Assembly: GCF_964340395.1 (NCBI RefSeq)
Contig: NC_135556.1
Location: forward strand, 20,123,642-20,187,641
DNA: 64,000 nt
Source: Glandiceps talaboti
Lineage: Eukaryota; Hemichordata; Enteropneusta; Spengelidae
Direction of reading: 5' to 3'
In this document: piece by piece, positions 13,011 through 26,200 of the stretch
Numbering within the stretch: position 1 is the first letter of the stretch
Layout of the letters: each line of letters opens with the position of its first letter
Notes under the pieces: model-generated
Seen by the model: the letters and a program-made list of their open reading frames with translations, nothing else
What the model was told of the DNA's origin: nothing
The model's database searches: none
Made by a program: the position numbers and the translations under genes

Positions 13011-13073
<63 letters not shown>
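12797..13073. repeat. Compound (CCA)n, (TCC)n, (TCA)n and (CA)n
   Basis: Adjacent trinucleotide arrays are CCA to about 12842, TCC at about 12888-12940 and TCA to about 12988. A (CA)n dinucleotide array follows at about 13015-13073. All long open frames across it are artefacts of the repeats. Confidence 0.95.
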
Positions 13074-13075
<2 letters not shown>

Positions 13076-13899
13076 AACTATTTTAATGTATGTTCCATAA
13101 CTTTTACTTAAAGCTACATCTTCCAGACAGATCACGACGTAAGAATTTTTGCCTGTAAATGTACGCATCAATTAAAATGCGGAAAAGCTGAAGAAAGTTA
13201 GCAGAAAATATAGATTTGCCTTCCAATGTATATATCTTTTGCTTGTACCTGTATAACTTATATTGGGCAGTTAACAGAAGTACATGTTGCGTATAGTATG
13301 TTTTCAAAATACACCGATAGAGTTGATATCAGTTGGATAAATGTACTTATGGTAAAATTCTCACGACATACATTATATACCAAAACAACTAAACAATCAT
13401 ACTCATTGCCATTCGATACCCCAACTCAAAGCATTCTATCTGAGATCAAATATTAGTAATTTACACAGGAGGTCCAAAGTTTTGAACGTCGTGTGTAAAA
13501 TAACACCCTTCTTGCTTTTATTGACCCACGTACGTACCATTACAATTCAATTTGGGGGTCTTAAGATAATAGAGTGTTAATTGATAAAAGTTATTCAATA
13601 CACCAAAGTTGTATTAGATGCACTTCACAACGTGTCTTCTTTATAGTCATATAACAGATGAATAAGTGTAGATGACACGACCTTTTGACCTCGAACTTTT
13701 CAACTTGTAGTGTAGTTTTACATAGTTTTAGAACTGTGTACTACTCATATAGTTTTATTGCGACTTTGGCAGTCCGCCACTTTAATACTACGTTGCTGTA
13801 AAAAAGCTTATTACACGAGCAATGTTTACCATTGCTTATATAAATACACTTTTAAAGTGTGAAGTGGAAAGGTATAGCGGCGCTTGTAAGTACGAAATA

Positions 13900-14310
13900 T
13901 GTCACATCATGTCACATACAACTGCCGACATCAGACAGTGGACGAACGGAACCTGGTGCAAACAGGGAAAGTAAACAAATGAATTGGATTATCAACACTT
14001 GGCTCAGCATGTTGGCACAGAAGAGACTTGTATTATTCACCACGGTTTGATAAGAACATTTTTATGGCCTCTTTAATTATTTGTACATGAAATGTCAGGG
14101 GAACTGGAAATTTGTTAATGAACGTGAAGTACTATGTAAAATGGCCATAAAACTGTTCTTAAAATAATACAAGTCTCTGTACTTTCAACATTCTGTGTCA
14201 AGTGTTATTAATCCTATTAAGCTGTTTACTTTTCTTGTTTGTAACAGGTTCCGTTTGTCCACGCTCTGATGTCGGCAGTTGTATCATATTTCATGATATT
14301 GTGATCTTTA
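13900..14310. repeat. Long imperfect palindrome (fold-back element)
   Basis: The left arm (about 13900-14090) matches the reverse complement of the right arm (about 14120-14310). Shared blocks are caactgccgacatcaga, ggaacggaacctg in variant form, aagtaaac, agagacttgtattatt and tttttatggcc in variant form. The loop is only a few tens of bases. There is no protein-coding signal. Confidence 0.75.
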
Positions 14311-14500
14311 CTCATGTCGCGTCGAATCACACCACTCTATACCAGACCACATGAGACCAAACACCAAACCAAACTACATCACACCACTATCACCAGACCG
14401 AACTAGACTACGCCAGAACACACCCCGGGAACACACCATGCAGGCCAAACCACATTCCACCCGGGATCAAACCACACCACACCACATCTACATCATCATA
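14311..14500. repeat. Degenerate ACCACAC-type simple sequence
   Basis: An irregular run is rich in cacacca, accagacc and related words. It is a decayed short-period repeat with no coding signal. Confidence 0.6.
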
Positions 14501-14569
14501 TTTTAATATCAGGTATGACATGCATTGATGCAGTAATAAAGTAAATAAATATATGGAAATCTGTTAAAA

Positions 14570-14806
14570 GTTGTCGGTGGCCGCTGAGCGGTTAAACCAC
14601 AAATCAAGATCTGATTAAATTTACCACACTGTAAGTAAGAAGAGTGTTGTTCAGTTTGACTCTACCGAACAATGCAGGTTTTCTCCGGGTACGTACTCCG
14701 GTTTCCTCCTGCAGTAACACTGGACCCTCCTCATGTTATGGCACAATGCCTGTTGGATGGTTTCTAAATATAAAAAAATGAAAAATAAATAAATAAATAC
14801 ATTACA
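14570..14806 (+). mobile_element. tRNA-derived SINE
   Basis: The element starts with a tRNA-like A-box region (ggtggccgctgagcggttaa, similar to Ser/Leu tRNA heads). A body follows with the motif ctccgggtac...ctccggtttcctcc, a word set I associate with conserved central domains of widespread animal SINEs. It ends in an A-rich tail with (AAAT)n. No intact B box is visible. Length of about 240 bp is typical of such SINEs. Confidence 0.65.
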
Positions 14807-14904
14807 CACATTTAATAGATCGTGTTTAGAAACGAAAATGAAAATATTTGTATAAATACAGTATTTTACTTGGTTAGTTGTAGAATACCCCGGTCTCGTG
14901 TTAA

Positions 14905-15190
14905 GACCTTACAAACACTGTGCGGTTCCGATTACGGTCAGTTTGGAATATGTGGCCATGGGGTGGGTAGATTTTTTTAGTGTATATATGTATATGTATA
15001 TGTGAGTGTCTAGTTCAGGTAGTTATGTTTTCCGTTGTTTTCCATATGATCTATGTGTTTATGGTTTCTTCTAATCAGATATATGTACAACCATTACATA
15101 TTGGAAGAATAGTTTTATATTGTCTTTTTAAGTTGGTGTCAGTTTCCGTATCCATTATTTCTTGCGAGACTTCACAATTTGCGCGATTTT
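14905..15190 (+). repeat. Dispersed repeat, copy B
   Basis: This is the second copy of the family at 8750-9000, in the same orientation 6 kb away. Here the 3' edge continues into tgcgcgatttta instead of a (GA)n array. Confidence 0.7.
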
Positions 15191-15357
15191 ATTTATTTGT
15201 TCTCGAATACGTAAACACAGGTTTAAGGTCGACGTGAAAAACTAGGTGGGGTCGGGTAACCGGAACCAAACAATTTTTTTTATTACGCCTAATATTGTGT
15301 CTTTGACAGTTGGATATAATAATTATGGAATGACAATACTTGGGTGTTTACCTGGGG

Positions 15358-15421
15358 GTAAATAAATAAATAATTAATTAACTAATAAATAAATAATTGA
15401 ATACATGAATCAATAAATGAA

Positions 15422-15460
<39 letters not shown>

Positions 15461-15592
15461 ATTAATTAATTAATGAAGTTAAAGAAATTGAGTGAATGAT
15501 TTGCTTTTTAAAAGTGAAGAAAACGCTTAAAAAGAAGGAGGATTGATTGATTGATTGATTGACTGACTTATTGATTGATCGATCGGTTGGTA
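15358..15592. repeat. (AAAT)n and (TTGA)n microsatellites
   Basis: An AAAT-type tetranucleotide run spans roughly 15358-15475, with AATT variants at its ends. A short TTGA/TTGATCGA run follows at about 15540-15592. Confidence 0.9.
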
Positions 15593-15926
15593 ATTTCATC
15601 GATTGCTTAAGTCGATACTGGGGGTTTGTGAACACAGGTGTACATTCTTATTTTAATTTTTATATTTTCTCTTACTTTCATCATTTTAGATCTGGTTGTG
15701 AATTTGACATTAGTAGTTAGTTAATTCTTTCTATAAACTGTCGTCATGTTGAATAGAACACATATGAAAGTAGTTGATAATGGAAAGAGCTCTGATAAAG
15801 AGGAATGGACAGTGATTTATATAGTCTAAATTCTTAGTTTAGTTTTCTTTGTTTTACTGCCTTGTTGACTATTTGGATTTTTCTATATGTATGAGTGCAT
15901 ATCGATCATTGACCATTGTGTGTAGT

Positions 15927-15935
15927 TTGTTTGTT

Positions 15936-16014
<79 letters not shown>

Positions 16015-16085
16015 TTGTTTGTTTGTTTGTTTGTTTGTTTGTTTGTGTGTGTGTGTGTGTTTGTTTGTGTGTGTGTGTGGTGGGG
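15927..16085. repeat. Compound (GTTT)n(GTCT)n(GTTT)n(GT)n
   Basis: Tetranucleotide blocks with a central GTCT run of about 18 units are flanked by GTTT blocks and a GT tail. All long open frames here are repeat artefacts. Confidence 0.95.
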
Positions 16086-18267
16086 TAATTTTTTGTGTAT
16101 GGGTGTGTGTGCGTGATTATGTGTGTGTGTGTGGGGGAGGGGTCGAAATCAAAGGGACATCTCCTATCACATGTACAGAGTGAATTCACGTAAAATCGTT
16201 GTTGATTGAGTGTATACAGTCCTACCACTCTACACGGAAGGATAATAGACATAGTGGGTTTGGGTTCAATGGATAGAGAAATAGAGATAACTGGATAAAA
16301 AATCCACCCCAATGTCCCTATAGTTGATACAAAGGCATCGAACCCGAGGCAGGTCATCTAGATGGCAGTTTATTTGACTAAGATACAAAATATTTCATGC
16401 AAGGCTCATGCAAGAGATTATACATAACTAGAGTCGATGCCCTTCCATGAACATATAGCCATCACAGTTATCTATAGATTCCGAGTCATTATAGTGATGT
16501 TTCATCAATTTTTTTGCCATATTTGGGTTTATAGTTATGTTCGTGCCAATGTCATTTTTTGTTTGTTTTAAGAAATTCATATATGCTGACTGTGACTAAT
16601 ACATTTCCTGTAAGCTATGATAATTAACACGTGCTTTTAGTCACGATTCTTACTTCATAGTATTAAAATATTGAATACATTATCATGCAGTGTGATGGTT
16701 TATATCTGGAATCTCATGTCAGGTAGTAACGTTAAAATAATCACACACCGGAGTCGTATCTCTGTCATATGTGCCAATAATAACATACCGATATTGTACA
16801 CGTTTATCGCATTTACAACCAAATATTTCTTTCCTCTTTAATCAAAGTGGACCACGTGCATAAAATGTTGTTACCCCGGGACTGTTGTCGACTGATACAG
16901 CTGCTCGAGTTTCCATATGTGCATTCCAGAGAGTGGTATCCTGGGATTATACCTAGGAGCGATTTAACAAAAGCTGGTGGCATACATTCACATATACGTT
17001 GAATGGTATATAAGTATATTTTAGTTGGATCCTAGCGATAGGCGTTATGTGGGTCCTTTCTGTACACCAAGGTTAGAAAATATCCAGGACAAGATGATTT
17101 TGATGGTATAAATGGTGATCACAAAATCAAAATATTACACTGTCTAAATAACTTTTAGGTATGTATGTATTAGTCTAACGAATTAAGTACCAGGTTACAT
17201 AGCCTAGACATTGTTATCTGGTTTATAACTGGTTCGGAGTCGCGAATCGGCATATTCATTCGAGATGGTCATTCCGGATAGCCACGTCTCCAGAGTACAT
17301 GATGTTACTGCCATTAATGGCATTATACACATTTCGTGTCATCTGTGGCATGTCAATATGTAAGTTACATTTTTAATGGGAAAATTATGTGGTCAACCCA
17401 GACGTAACACTTTCTAGACATAAAGTTAGTGTCCTCTTTAAATAAAGCTATTAATGTGCAAATGTATAATGGGGGATCATTAGACGTGGCTGTTATTACG
17501 TTAACCATATACATCCGGTAAGAAAAACGAAGGAGTGTCGATAAAAGCTTGGTCAATTTGTACTTTATATAAACTTGTGTGATCCAAAAGGGCGAATTTG
17601 TGGATAACAAGTATTAAAATACAACACAGATTTAATGCACTGACGTGTTTAATACGGTCTACAAATTCAAATTAACAGCACGTGGCGGCAAATGATTATT
17701 GCAATAAGAGATGGAGTAAGCCAATAATGATAATGGATTCCTATGAACGCATAAGTGGAAATTTCCAAAGTGCTTTCGAAAAAAATATATAAATAAACAA
17801 CCTTTTTTTCAACATTCTAAGCCTATAAAAGAAACGAGTAAAATTAGTTTATGATTAGAAATTACAAACATTTTAAAACACGAGATTGACATTGTTGAAT
17901 ACAGAGGTGACATTCTGTGGAAGGAGTTCAAATGTTTAAAAACATAGGTTCAACTTAAGGTGAAGAGAAAAATGTGCATATGTCTTATAAACACAAACAT
18001 ATCACTGGTCAAACTTAAGGGGGCGAACTACTTTTGCACGCCGCGAACAACCAATCTGAGACAACCAATAGAGCACGAATTACGCCAAAGCTTGTGTTTG
18101 GTACATAAAACAATCTGTGACAGTGCTAATATTTACATCAGTCGATAAAGATATCCCGAGTCGCCCACTGTATGTAGTAGCAGCAAGGTCGAACTGGATA
18201 CACTGCTCTTACATCGCAAGAACCCTGGAGGCCCGGCTTCGGTGTACTAAATCGTTCACAGGCAACT
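16086..18267. other. Upstream region of the pentraxin gene, nothing recognised
   Basis: I see no exon, RNA gene or clear repeat here. The final few hundred bases before 18268 are expected to hold the promoter and 5' UTR, but I cannot point to a convincing TATA box or initiator. Confidence 0.4.
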
Positions 18268-18808
18268 ATGTTTTGGCTATTTTACCTGCATCTATGGATG
18301 ATGTTACTTTTCTCTTGTGCCAAATCGATTCCAAACGAATGCCGCACTCAACCTGGCGTGTGCAAGCATGCCTATGGATGCACCTATACTTTCCTACTGC
18401 CAATTCCAGATCACGGAGAGTGCTTTAATCTCAATCAGGCTGCTGGTACGATATCACCGGGTGGCCAAGATATCAGCGCTATGGTGAAACGGATACAAAA
18501 CCAGGGCGACAAAAGTGATTCACTGAAAAGGATACTTATGCAACAATTATGGCGAATTGATGAACTTGAGGCCCAGAAACATCAACTTACCAAAATTAAC
18601 AATGAGCAAGCGATCCTCATAGGTCAGCTTGAAACTGAAAACTTACAACTTCGCGATGAAAACGCCGAACTTGGAGATCTTGAAGACTGTCGACTCGAAA
18701 ATCAAAGACTCTCAGCTGAAGTAGAGGATGTAAGGACTAGCTTAGAGCAACAGTCAGACAGCTGTGCTGATAATGGAGAAGGAACGCACGTGGAAACTGA
18801 GTATTTGG
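18268..18808 (+). CDS. Exon 1: signal peptide and coiled coil
   Basis: The start at 18268 is chosen because the first 18 residues form a clear hydrophobic signal peptide. Cysteines follow in NECRTQPGVCKHAYGC. A long heptad-rich region (LWRIDELEAQKHQLTKINNE and onward) ends near the Cys of QQSDSCADN. The donor is ttgg|gtaagg. Confidence 0.8.
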
Positions 18809-20132
18809 GTAAGGTGTAAATGTAATAGAGCCTACATAAAAAGGACACATATTTCGGGTTACGTCGCTTATTAGAACATAAACCTACAACATACAAGGTC
18901 AAGTGATAAATATTTTGTTCAATGATAATATTTCCACCCAAGAGTTTACAAAGACCAACACATAGGGAGAAAACCACTTCTTTAAGTGTGGGTTTGCGTG
19001 CTGAATATTTCCATACAACCGGTAAATAAAATCAACACCCTCTCCGACGACGGGGAAAATATTTCATTGAGTCGGACCCGATAAAATAAGCATTAAAACT
19101 AATCATCGCGAGGTTTTAATGTTTTACGATGTTTGCCAAACTTGAAATTCTATTCCTGAAAGTGCAAGATTTAGGGTTATTTTGATGAGGTGATTTAAAA
19201 TGATGGGTGAATAAGGAGGGTGTGTTTGTCTACGTCTGTTAGGGTGACAGCAGTCCATAACTCCTTCGTTTGGACACAGACAACTTACTTGTCTGAACTT
19301 GTTTGAACAATGATAAGGCAGTCGTTATGCATACGTCCATCGGACAGCAAAACAACTCGTGATCGCTGCGCAGAAAGCCAAGTTATGTACTGTACTTCAA
19401 GTTGTTTGGTTTATAGTAGCTTATAGAGATTCTGAGTACAGCGGCGCGTTGACTAGTCTTAAAACTTTATTATTGAATAATGTTAACAATGGACACGTGG
19501 TGCTTTGACAGAAGCAACATCTCAAACCATATTGTCATACTATATCTTAAGCCTTACGGACCCTTTGAAAATAAAACCTTTAACATCTCATGAGTATTTG
19601 TGATTTTAAATGACTTCGTTTTTTCATATAGATAAATGCTTACTGATCAGCGATACACAACTCTAGGGGTGAGCATGATATGACCGGCAAGGATTCTGCA
19701 AATAAACATTAAGTTTTACTACTCAAAATAACGTTAATATTCGATACATGCTTATGACCACCCTGGGTAAGACATACATACTGCATAAGATAGATCACAG
19801 ATGTGGATGCAGATGGGTGATGACATGCCGTGAGTAGTATGAGAATATGCAATCATTTAGTCTCTTTGCATGTAATATCTAAGGAGCTCTTGAAGGGAAA
19901 GGGTCTGTCTTAAAGGCCAGAGCTCTATGCCATGTTATATGTAGTAAGCACTTCTCTCGTCACTGCCATCATTCTTCTCGACGTCCAGAATGTCCGTATA
20001 CTGGTAAAAACAATTGAACATCTTTGACGAAAACTTTAAAAAGATTCCAATTCATGCCTCGTCTGTGTGGCAGTTGGGGTGGGGTGGTGGTGATGGTGAT
20101 GGTAGTGGTGGTGGTGGTGGTGGTGGTGGTGG

Positions 20133-20176
<44 letters not shown>

Positions 20177-23126
20177 GTGATGCTGATGTTTTTGTAGTCC
20201 TACATCCATATACCGTATTCACCCTTTTTAATACGTTTTCACTGTTGACATTTCACAGACATTACGTGTATTATCAAATTTCCTGCTCTTCTCAGATCAG
20301 AACTCACAAAAATAATGAGAATTGTACACATCTTTTTAGTTGTTTTTTTTAAAACAGGGTTTGAATATGAATAAATGTTTTAAAAGATAAAAGATGACGA
20401 TGACGACGACGACGACGATGATGATGATGACGATGACAATTGTGGTGGTTGTGGTGGTGGTGGGGTGGTTGTGGTGATTTGAGGATGGGAATATCTAAAG
20501 TCTTAGTAGCATACTAGATACGAGTACTTGTCACCCCACACATTGACATACAGATATTTAAAACCTTTCTAACATATCAAACTACATATACACTTTCCCA
20601 TTTTAAACCACTTCGGTTTACAATGTAAGAGATCCTTCTATGCATGGAGCAATGTCATACCGAGCGTCAATAGATAATTGGCTCTTGAATTTGCTAGAAA
20701 CGAGAAAAAAACAAACATGTTGTGGTAATTTGATTACGAATTCTGAAAGAGTGTGTGGGGTGTTGGGAATGTATATCAAAACAATAATAGGGATGACCCC
20801 TATTCAAACTTCTTTCTCTAACTATAAATACTCCAATACAATGATAATAGACCAGATGGCTTTTGGTCTTGGAGAACATGTGATCACCCCCAGGGGCGAA
20901 ACTCTACCGCCCTCCTTTATATAAGGAGGATAAATATTATATTCAAATCAAATATTGGTGATATTTTCGTCGTAGAATTATTATAATATTGTTTACTTTC
21001 AGTCATCACGCCACTGACACACCGCACTTTCATGCAATGATGACTGTACATTGTACTAGGTCATATCGGAGTGGGTGTTTAACATTGAATCCATGCCAAA
21101 TTTACAGCCCGTCTGTTTAATTTTGAATATAACTAAAATAAATTATTCGTGAAACAAGCAAAGGAAAATATATCATACATGCCAGAAAAAAGGAAACATT
21201 TCCCACTGAAAGAGATGCGTGTATAATTGGTCGGGTTGGGTTGGGGTGGGGTGGGGTGGGGGTGGCCTGATTTGCACACAGGGATGTCTTGCTTACCAAT
21301 GTATGCGATTACAAGTTAGGAGTTATGCCAATATTCACAAAAGTCATACAAATCATTTGGGTTGTTCTCTGTTTGGGTCCTAATACATTGTACATAAGAC
21401 AATATAGTCCTGATATTGGTCAATTTATCAAGAACAACGCTTTCTAAGGTTAAAGGAACCCAAGCCGAGTTTAAACGTTTTGGGGCATCTTTTATGCTAC
21501 ATATTCTTTTTATTCTGAAGATATTTGCAGTGTTCTACTTTCTGAAACAGACTTTACCATCACTTTTAACAGAACTCAAATCGGATATACCTATTCGATG
21601 AGGTACTTTATTAGATGTATACAAATGTGTGTGTGTGTGTGTGGGGGGGGGGGAGATTCCGGCCTACTGTACAATTAGCTTTTCTAACTGTTCAGAAGAC
21701 AATTGTAATGTCATAGAATGTATGCATCAATAGTAACATTATACAACTGTCAATAGATACGTCGAAGTTTTATGTAAATATTTTCACTTGAGTGAAAAGC
21801 TCCTATACTCAGCTTGTGTCGCTTTAACAGCCCAGAACTTTTAGTGCAGTGAGACCTTTCATATATCTATTTGAGATGCGCTTCCTCCAAACATTACAAG
21901 TTACTAGCATAACCAACACCTGTCATTACGACGAAATATGTATGTGATCAACTGACGTCATTGTTTTACTCTAACAAATTACGTCATCCGGAGATTTACA
22001 CATTTAGTTTTAATTCTTTCTACTTGTCATTGATAGATGGTAAAAACGAATCAGAATAATAATAATAATAATAGAATAATTTCTTGACTTTTGTTAAAAA
22101 AGAAGAAATATGACATGTTCTGTTACATTACCTATTTCAGAGCCTAACGAAACGTCGTTTGTCTTCAACGGCACCTCAGCAGTAGTATTTCACAATACTA
22201 CAGGTGGAACACCAGAACTGACAGAGTTCACAATGTGTCTATGGATGAAGATGCTATCAGACGTTGCGTACAATGACAATACCGTTCTTGTTCACTACCA
22301 AGCTGCTGACAACAGCGAAGCAACAACCAGGTCCGTTTCCTACGCTGTCACCTTCTACCTCGAACATATTTGGGACTATAGGCTTCGTGGCGGTAGTGGT
22401 GTTACACTGTTCAATCGCATTCCCAGAGACTCTAACTGGCACCATGTCTGTGTTGCCTGGGTTGGCCGGATTGGTAAAGGTAGGCGGTGGCTATACTTGG
22501 ACGGAACTGGGACGATTCTCGGAGACGGACATGTTGAAAGGTTGCTAGGTGACGGGACGCTGTATCTAGGTTACCGCCCAATTATCGACTATCGTCAAAC
22601 TACGCCCTACATTGGAGAGATGTCACTTTTTCAAATGTGGGATAAGAAACTTTCAATTGATGAGATTCAACAGTTTGCCAACCAATGTGAAATTACTTTG
22701 GAAGGTAGTTTGATTTCATGGTCGACAATGTTCGGCGAATATACAACATTGGAAAATATTGAAAGAAAAAGAACTGATATTTGTTGTAAGTGAAATCTTC
22801 ATTATCTCAAATGCAGCCATGTATGTATGTATGTATGTATGTATGTATGTATGTATGTATGTATGTATGTATGTGTATGTATGTATGTATGTAATTATGT
22901 CTGTCTGTCTGTCTGTCTGTGTGCATCAGTATACAGTATAACAATTCAATGGCGTATGTTGTCATTGTTTGTACAGTGGCACAATTTCTCTGAACATGTG
23001 GCTCTTAAAATCAGCTATATGATACATCTATAAGGCATCTTCTAGTACACGCCGTAAGCCTAGCCGTGAAATTACGTATACTTTTAATAAATACCATAAA
23101 ACTGTCTACATCAGTATTTAGAGAGA

Positions 23127-23205
<79 letters not shown>

Positions 23206-26200
23206 TCTTTATTTATTCTAACCGGAAGTTATCACCGATGCGTTTAACTTTTTGTTGAAATAAACTGTGAGAAAAATATACATGTACTTTGGTTTACAAT
23301 AATTTTCGTAATATATGAAGCATTACATTCACTACTATATACGGTAACCTTTAATTCTTGACGGTCATCAACATCTTCACATAGAAGGTGACTGTATCAA
23401 TGAACTAACTTTCCGATGTGTGATAACATCACAGAATCTTTCATATTTCGCCATGATGCTAGTGAACGGACTTAATATACTGACACCAACATGAAATACA
23501 ATATTACTTTTATTGCATCCGAAGGAAATGACCCCTATAATTCTCTGCATTTCATAGTTTTCACAAAGTTTGGCACTGGAAAACATCTGGAATGCTGTCA
23601 CATGATTACGTGTCATTGACCTCATCCTCTAGAATAATTCTATAAAAGTCTACCTCCGATCTGGAAATGTTTTCATTAAAACTCGGATCGACTTAAAGAA
23701 CGCGAATTATTCTTTCCTCAAAACACAGACAATTATATGTCTTTTGTTCATGTAATGGGGGGGGGGGGTGTAGTTTAGAGAAAAACAGTGTTAAACTTGA
23801 AAACACCGGTACCCCTCCCCCACAAGTTAAAAATCACCTGTAATACTTAGATGTGGTATGACTTAAAACGGCATGTCTGTGTGATCATACGCCCGTATGT
23901 TTAATATCTTTGTCTAAACCTAGTTCTACTTACAGACGGAATAAGTCGGCCTTCGATTCTGACATTGTTCCTGTTCTTTCTGGGACAATGTCAGAATCGA
24001 GTCCCGACTTACTCCGCCTGCAAGCAGGCATATGTACTATCTAACCAAGAATTTCCCTACTACAACTACATGTATAGTGGAAAATCTGTATGTTGTGTCA
24101 CTCAACGAATGAAGTGCCACTACTAAGGAAATCCACCATGCGATCCTTGCTTCATCCAAACATTGAACAATAACAACTCAATTAAGACCTTTGAGTTTAC
24201 CACAATGACCCGGTCCTTCCCTACCACTCATCCGTAAATTGTGTTTCTCTATTTGTTATAGCTAGAGGCAATGACGTATGTGGTGAGATAGACTGTCTCA
24301 CGAACGGCTCCTGTATCCAGTCCCCTGTAGCAGACTCGAATTGTTCGTGCCCATCAAAATCCCCGTGTCAGTCTGGTAAGGAGAAAAATATTCATGCCTG
24401 TTGTTTTCCCGAAATGTCTATACTAATAATAATCAGCACTTTTCTTTCACCTTCGATATCTTTTTTCTTTAGTTTAGTTGGAATCTTTTCTGAATCAAAA
24501 TCGTATGAGGAAAAGCTGGAATAGGGGTGTGGTTCATTGAATGACAGACTTTTGTAAGCGTTACCCATTTGTTGTTGAGGTGTGTGAGCGTGCATTGTGT
24601 ATTATGTACGTGCGCGTGTACGTGTATGTATGTATAAATACATGTGCATGTGTGTTTCAATGTGGAGGTGGGGGGGGGGTTGTCAGTAAAATACGATGAA
24701 TGTTCTCCATAATTTTTTTTTGTCTTTTATTATAATTATACACCAGCGGGGAAAATAATACAACATCTTACATAAAATACTCATACCTCAAAATGTTTGC
24801 AAAAGATTTATAAGTTTTCGAAAAGCATCTAGTCTTCTTTCATTAACATCCAATTCTTTCTCTATTTTATACCTGAAATTAAATTCAAGTTCCAACATAC
24901 GGTTCAATCGTATATTCTTATGAATTGACCACTTCCCTACCAGAATAAAAAAAAATAGCTATGTATTCTTCATCTGTTTATAATCTATTTTGTTTAAATT
25001 GAGAGTTGAAAATGATCTCAGTACTTAATAAATGTACATCCAGAGATTCGATACCACATAGCTCTTGCTAAATCGCACTCAAGGCATCTGTGTTCTAAAG
25101 AGTCGACATTTGAGCAAAACTTACTAGTACATGTTGTCATAAAATCCACCTTTTTCCAATAAAACTAATACTTGTTACATGGTAAAATTCTATGAAGTAG
25201 TTTCCATTAGAATTCAAGCAGTTTGAGTTCTCTAGTTACTGTGTAAATATTATTCCATCATGATCTCCATAGTTTGATAAATATTTGTAACGAGAATCAA
25301 TTGATAATTTGCATAATAGTATTTATGCAATCATATGATACATTGTAACATCAGAAACTCTCTCGGGATGACATGTACACTTTATCCTTGGCTACTGGCA
25401 CATATAACAATTTAATAAACATCAAATAGTCATTAAAATGCGAAACAAGATTTAAAAGATCTCACCATCAAAGTACCAAAACTCTAATTCTACGACAGTG
25501 ACTTAGTGTAAAGTGTTCGCGATGTGTGGCTTGGGCAGCCTCGGTGTTATGGCTATCTAGGTCACCCTAGCCCAGATACTATCTCAAGGAGCTTCTTGAG
25601 AAAGTAACACCAAGACAAGTCTCTGGGCTATATAGTATATACATCATTCCTGTACATGTTTCCGGGCCTTCAGGGAACAGATGCATAAATCCCTGCATAC
25701 GTGCATGGAATAAAACTCAAATAAAAGAAAATGAACTTTTCAAGAATAATCACGGGGTGACCATAAACAATACAGGGAGTTCGTCTATCGGATGACGTAT
25801 TACACCATCGCTAGTTTCAGTAACTCTATCCCACGATCATTTCTGTCAATATTAAACAGGAAGTATTAGTTTTACTCGATTGGAATTGATTTATTTTAGA
25901 CCTTAGCTAGTTCTCACCATCCATGAGAATATTGTTAGCGGACACTCGACATAGCACGTTGAAGACTAATAAAACACGGATAATGATTATAATAATAGTA
26001 ACAAATAGTGTCCTTTATATAGATAGGTCTACTTTATTTACTTGTTCAGTAGCAAGGCCTAATCGTATGCGTACTACTGTAAACTGTATGCGTTGGTCTC
26101 AGCCTTGGTATGCTCCCAACACGTTTTAGGAACGAGACACTCCTCACGTAATTAGATGGAGAAAACGTGGGCCTCTTGTACTTGATGTCGAAGTATTAAA

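Noticed and set aside
11531-13073. Long open frames rich in Cys-Val, His-Thr, Met-Met or Pro-Pro repeats
   Set aside because: They are translations of GT, TTGTG, CCA, TCC and CA microsatellites with no flanking coding features.
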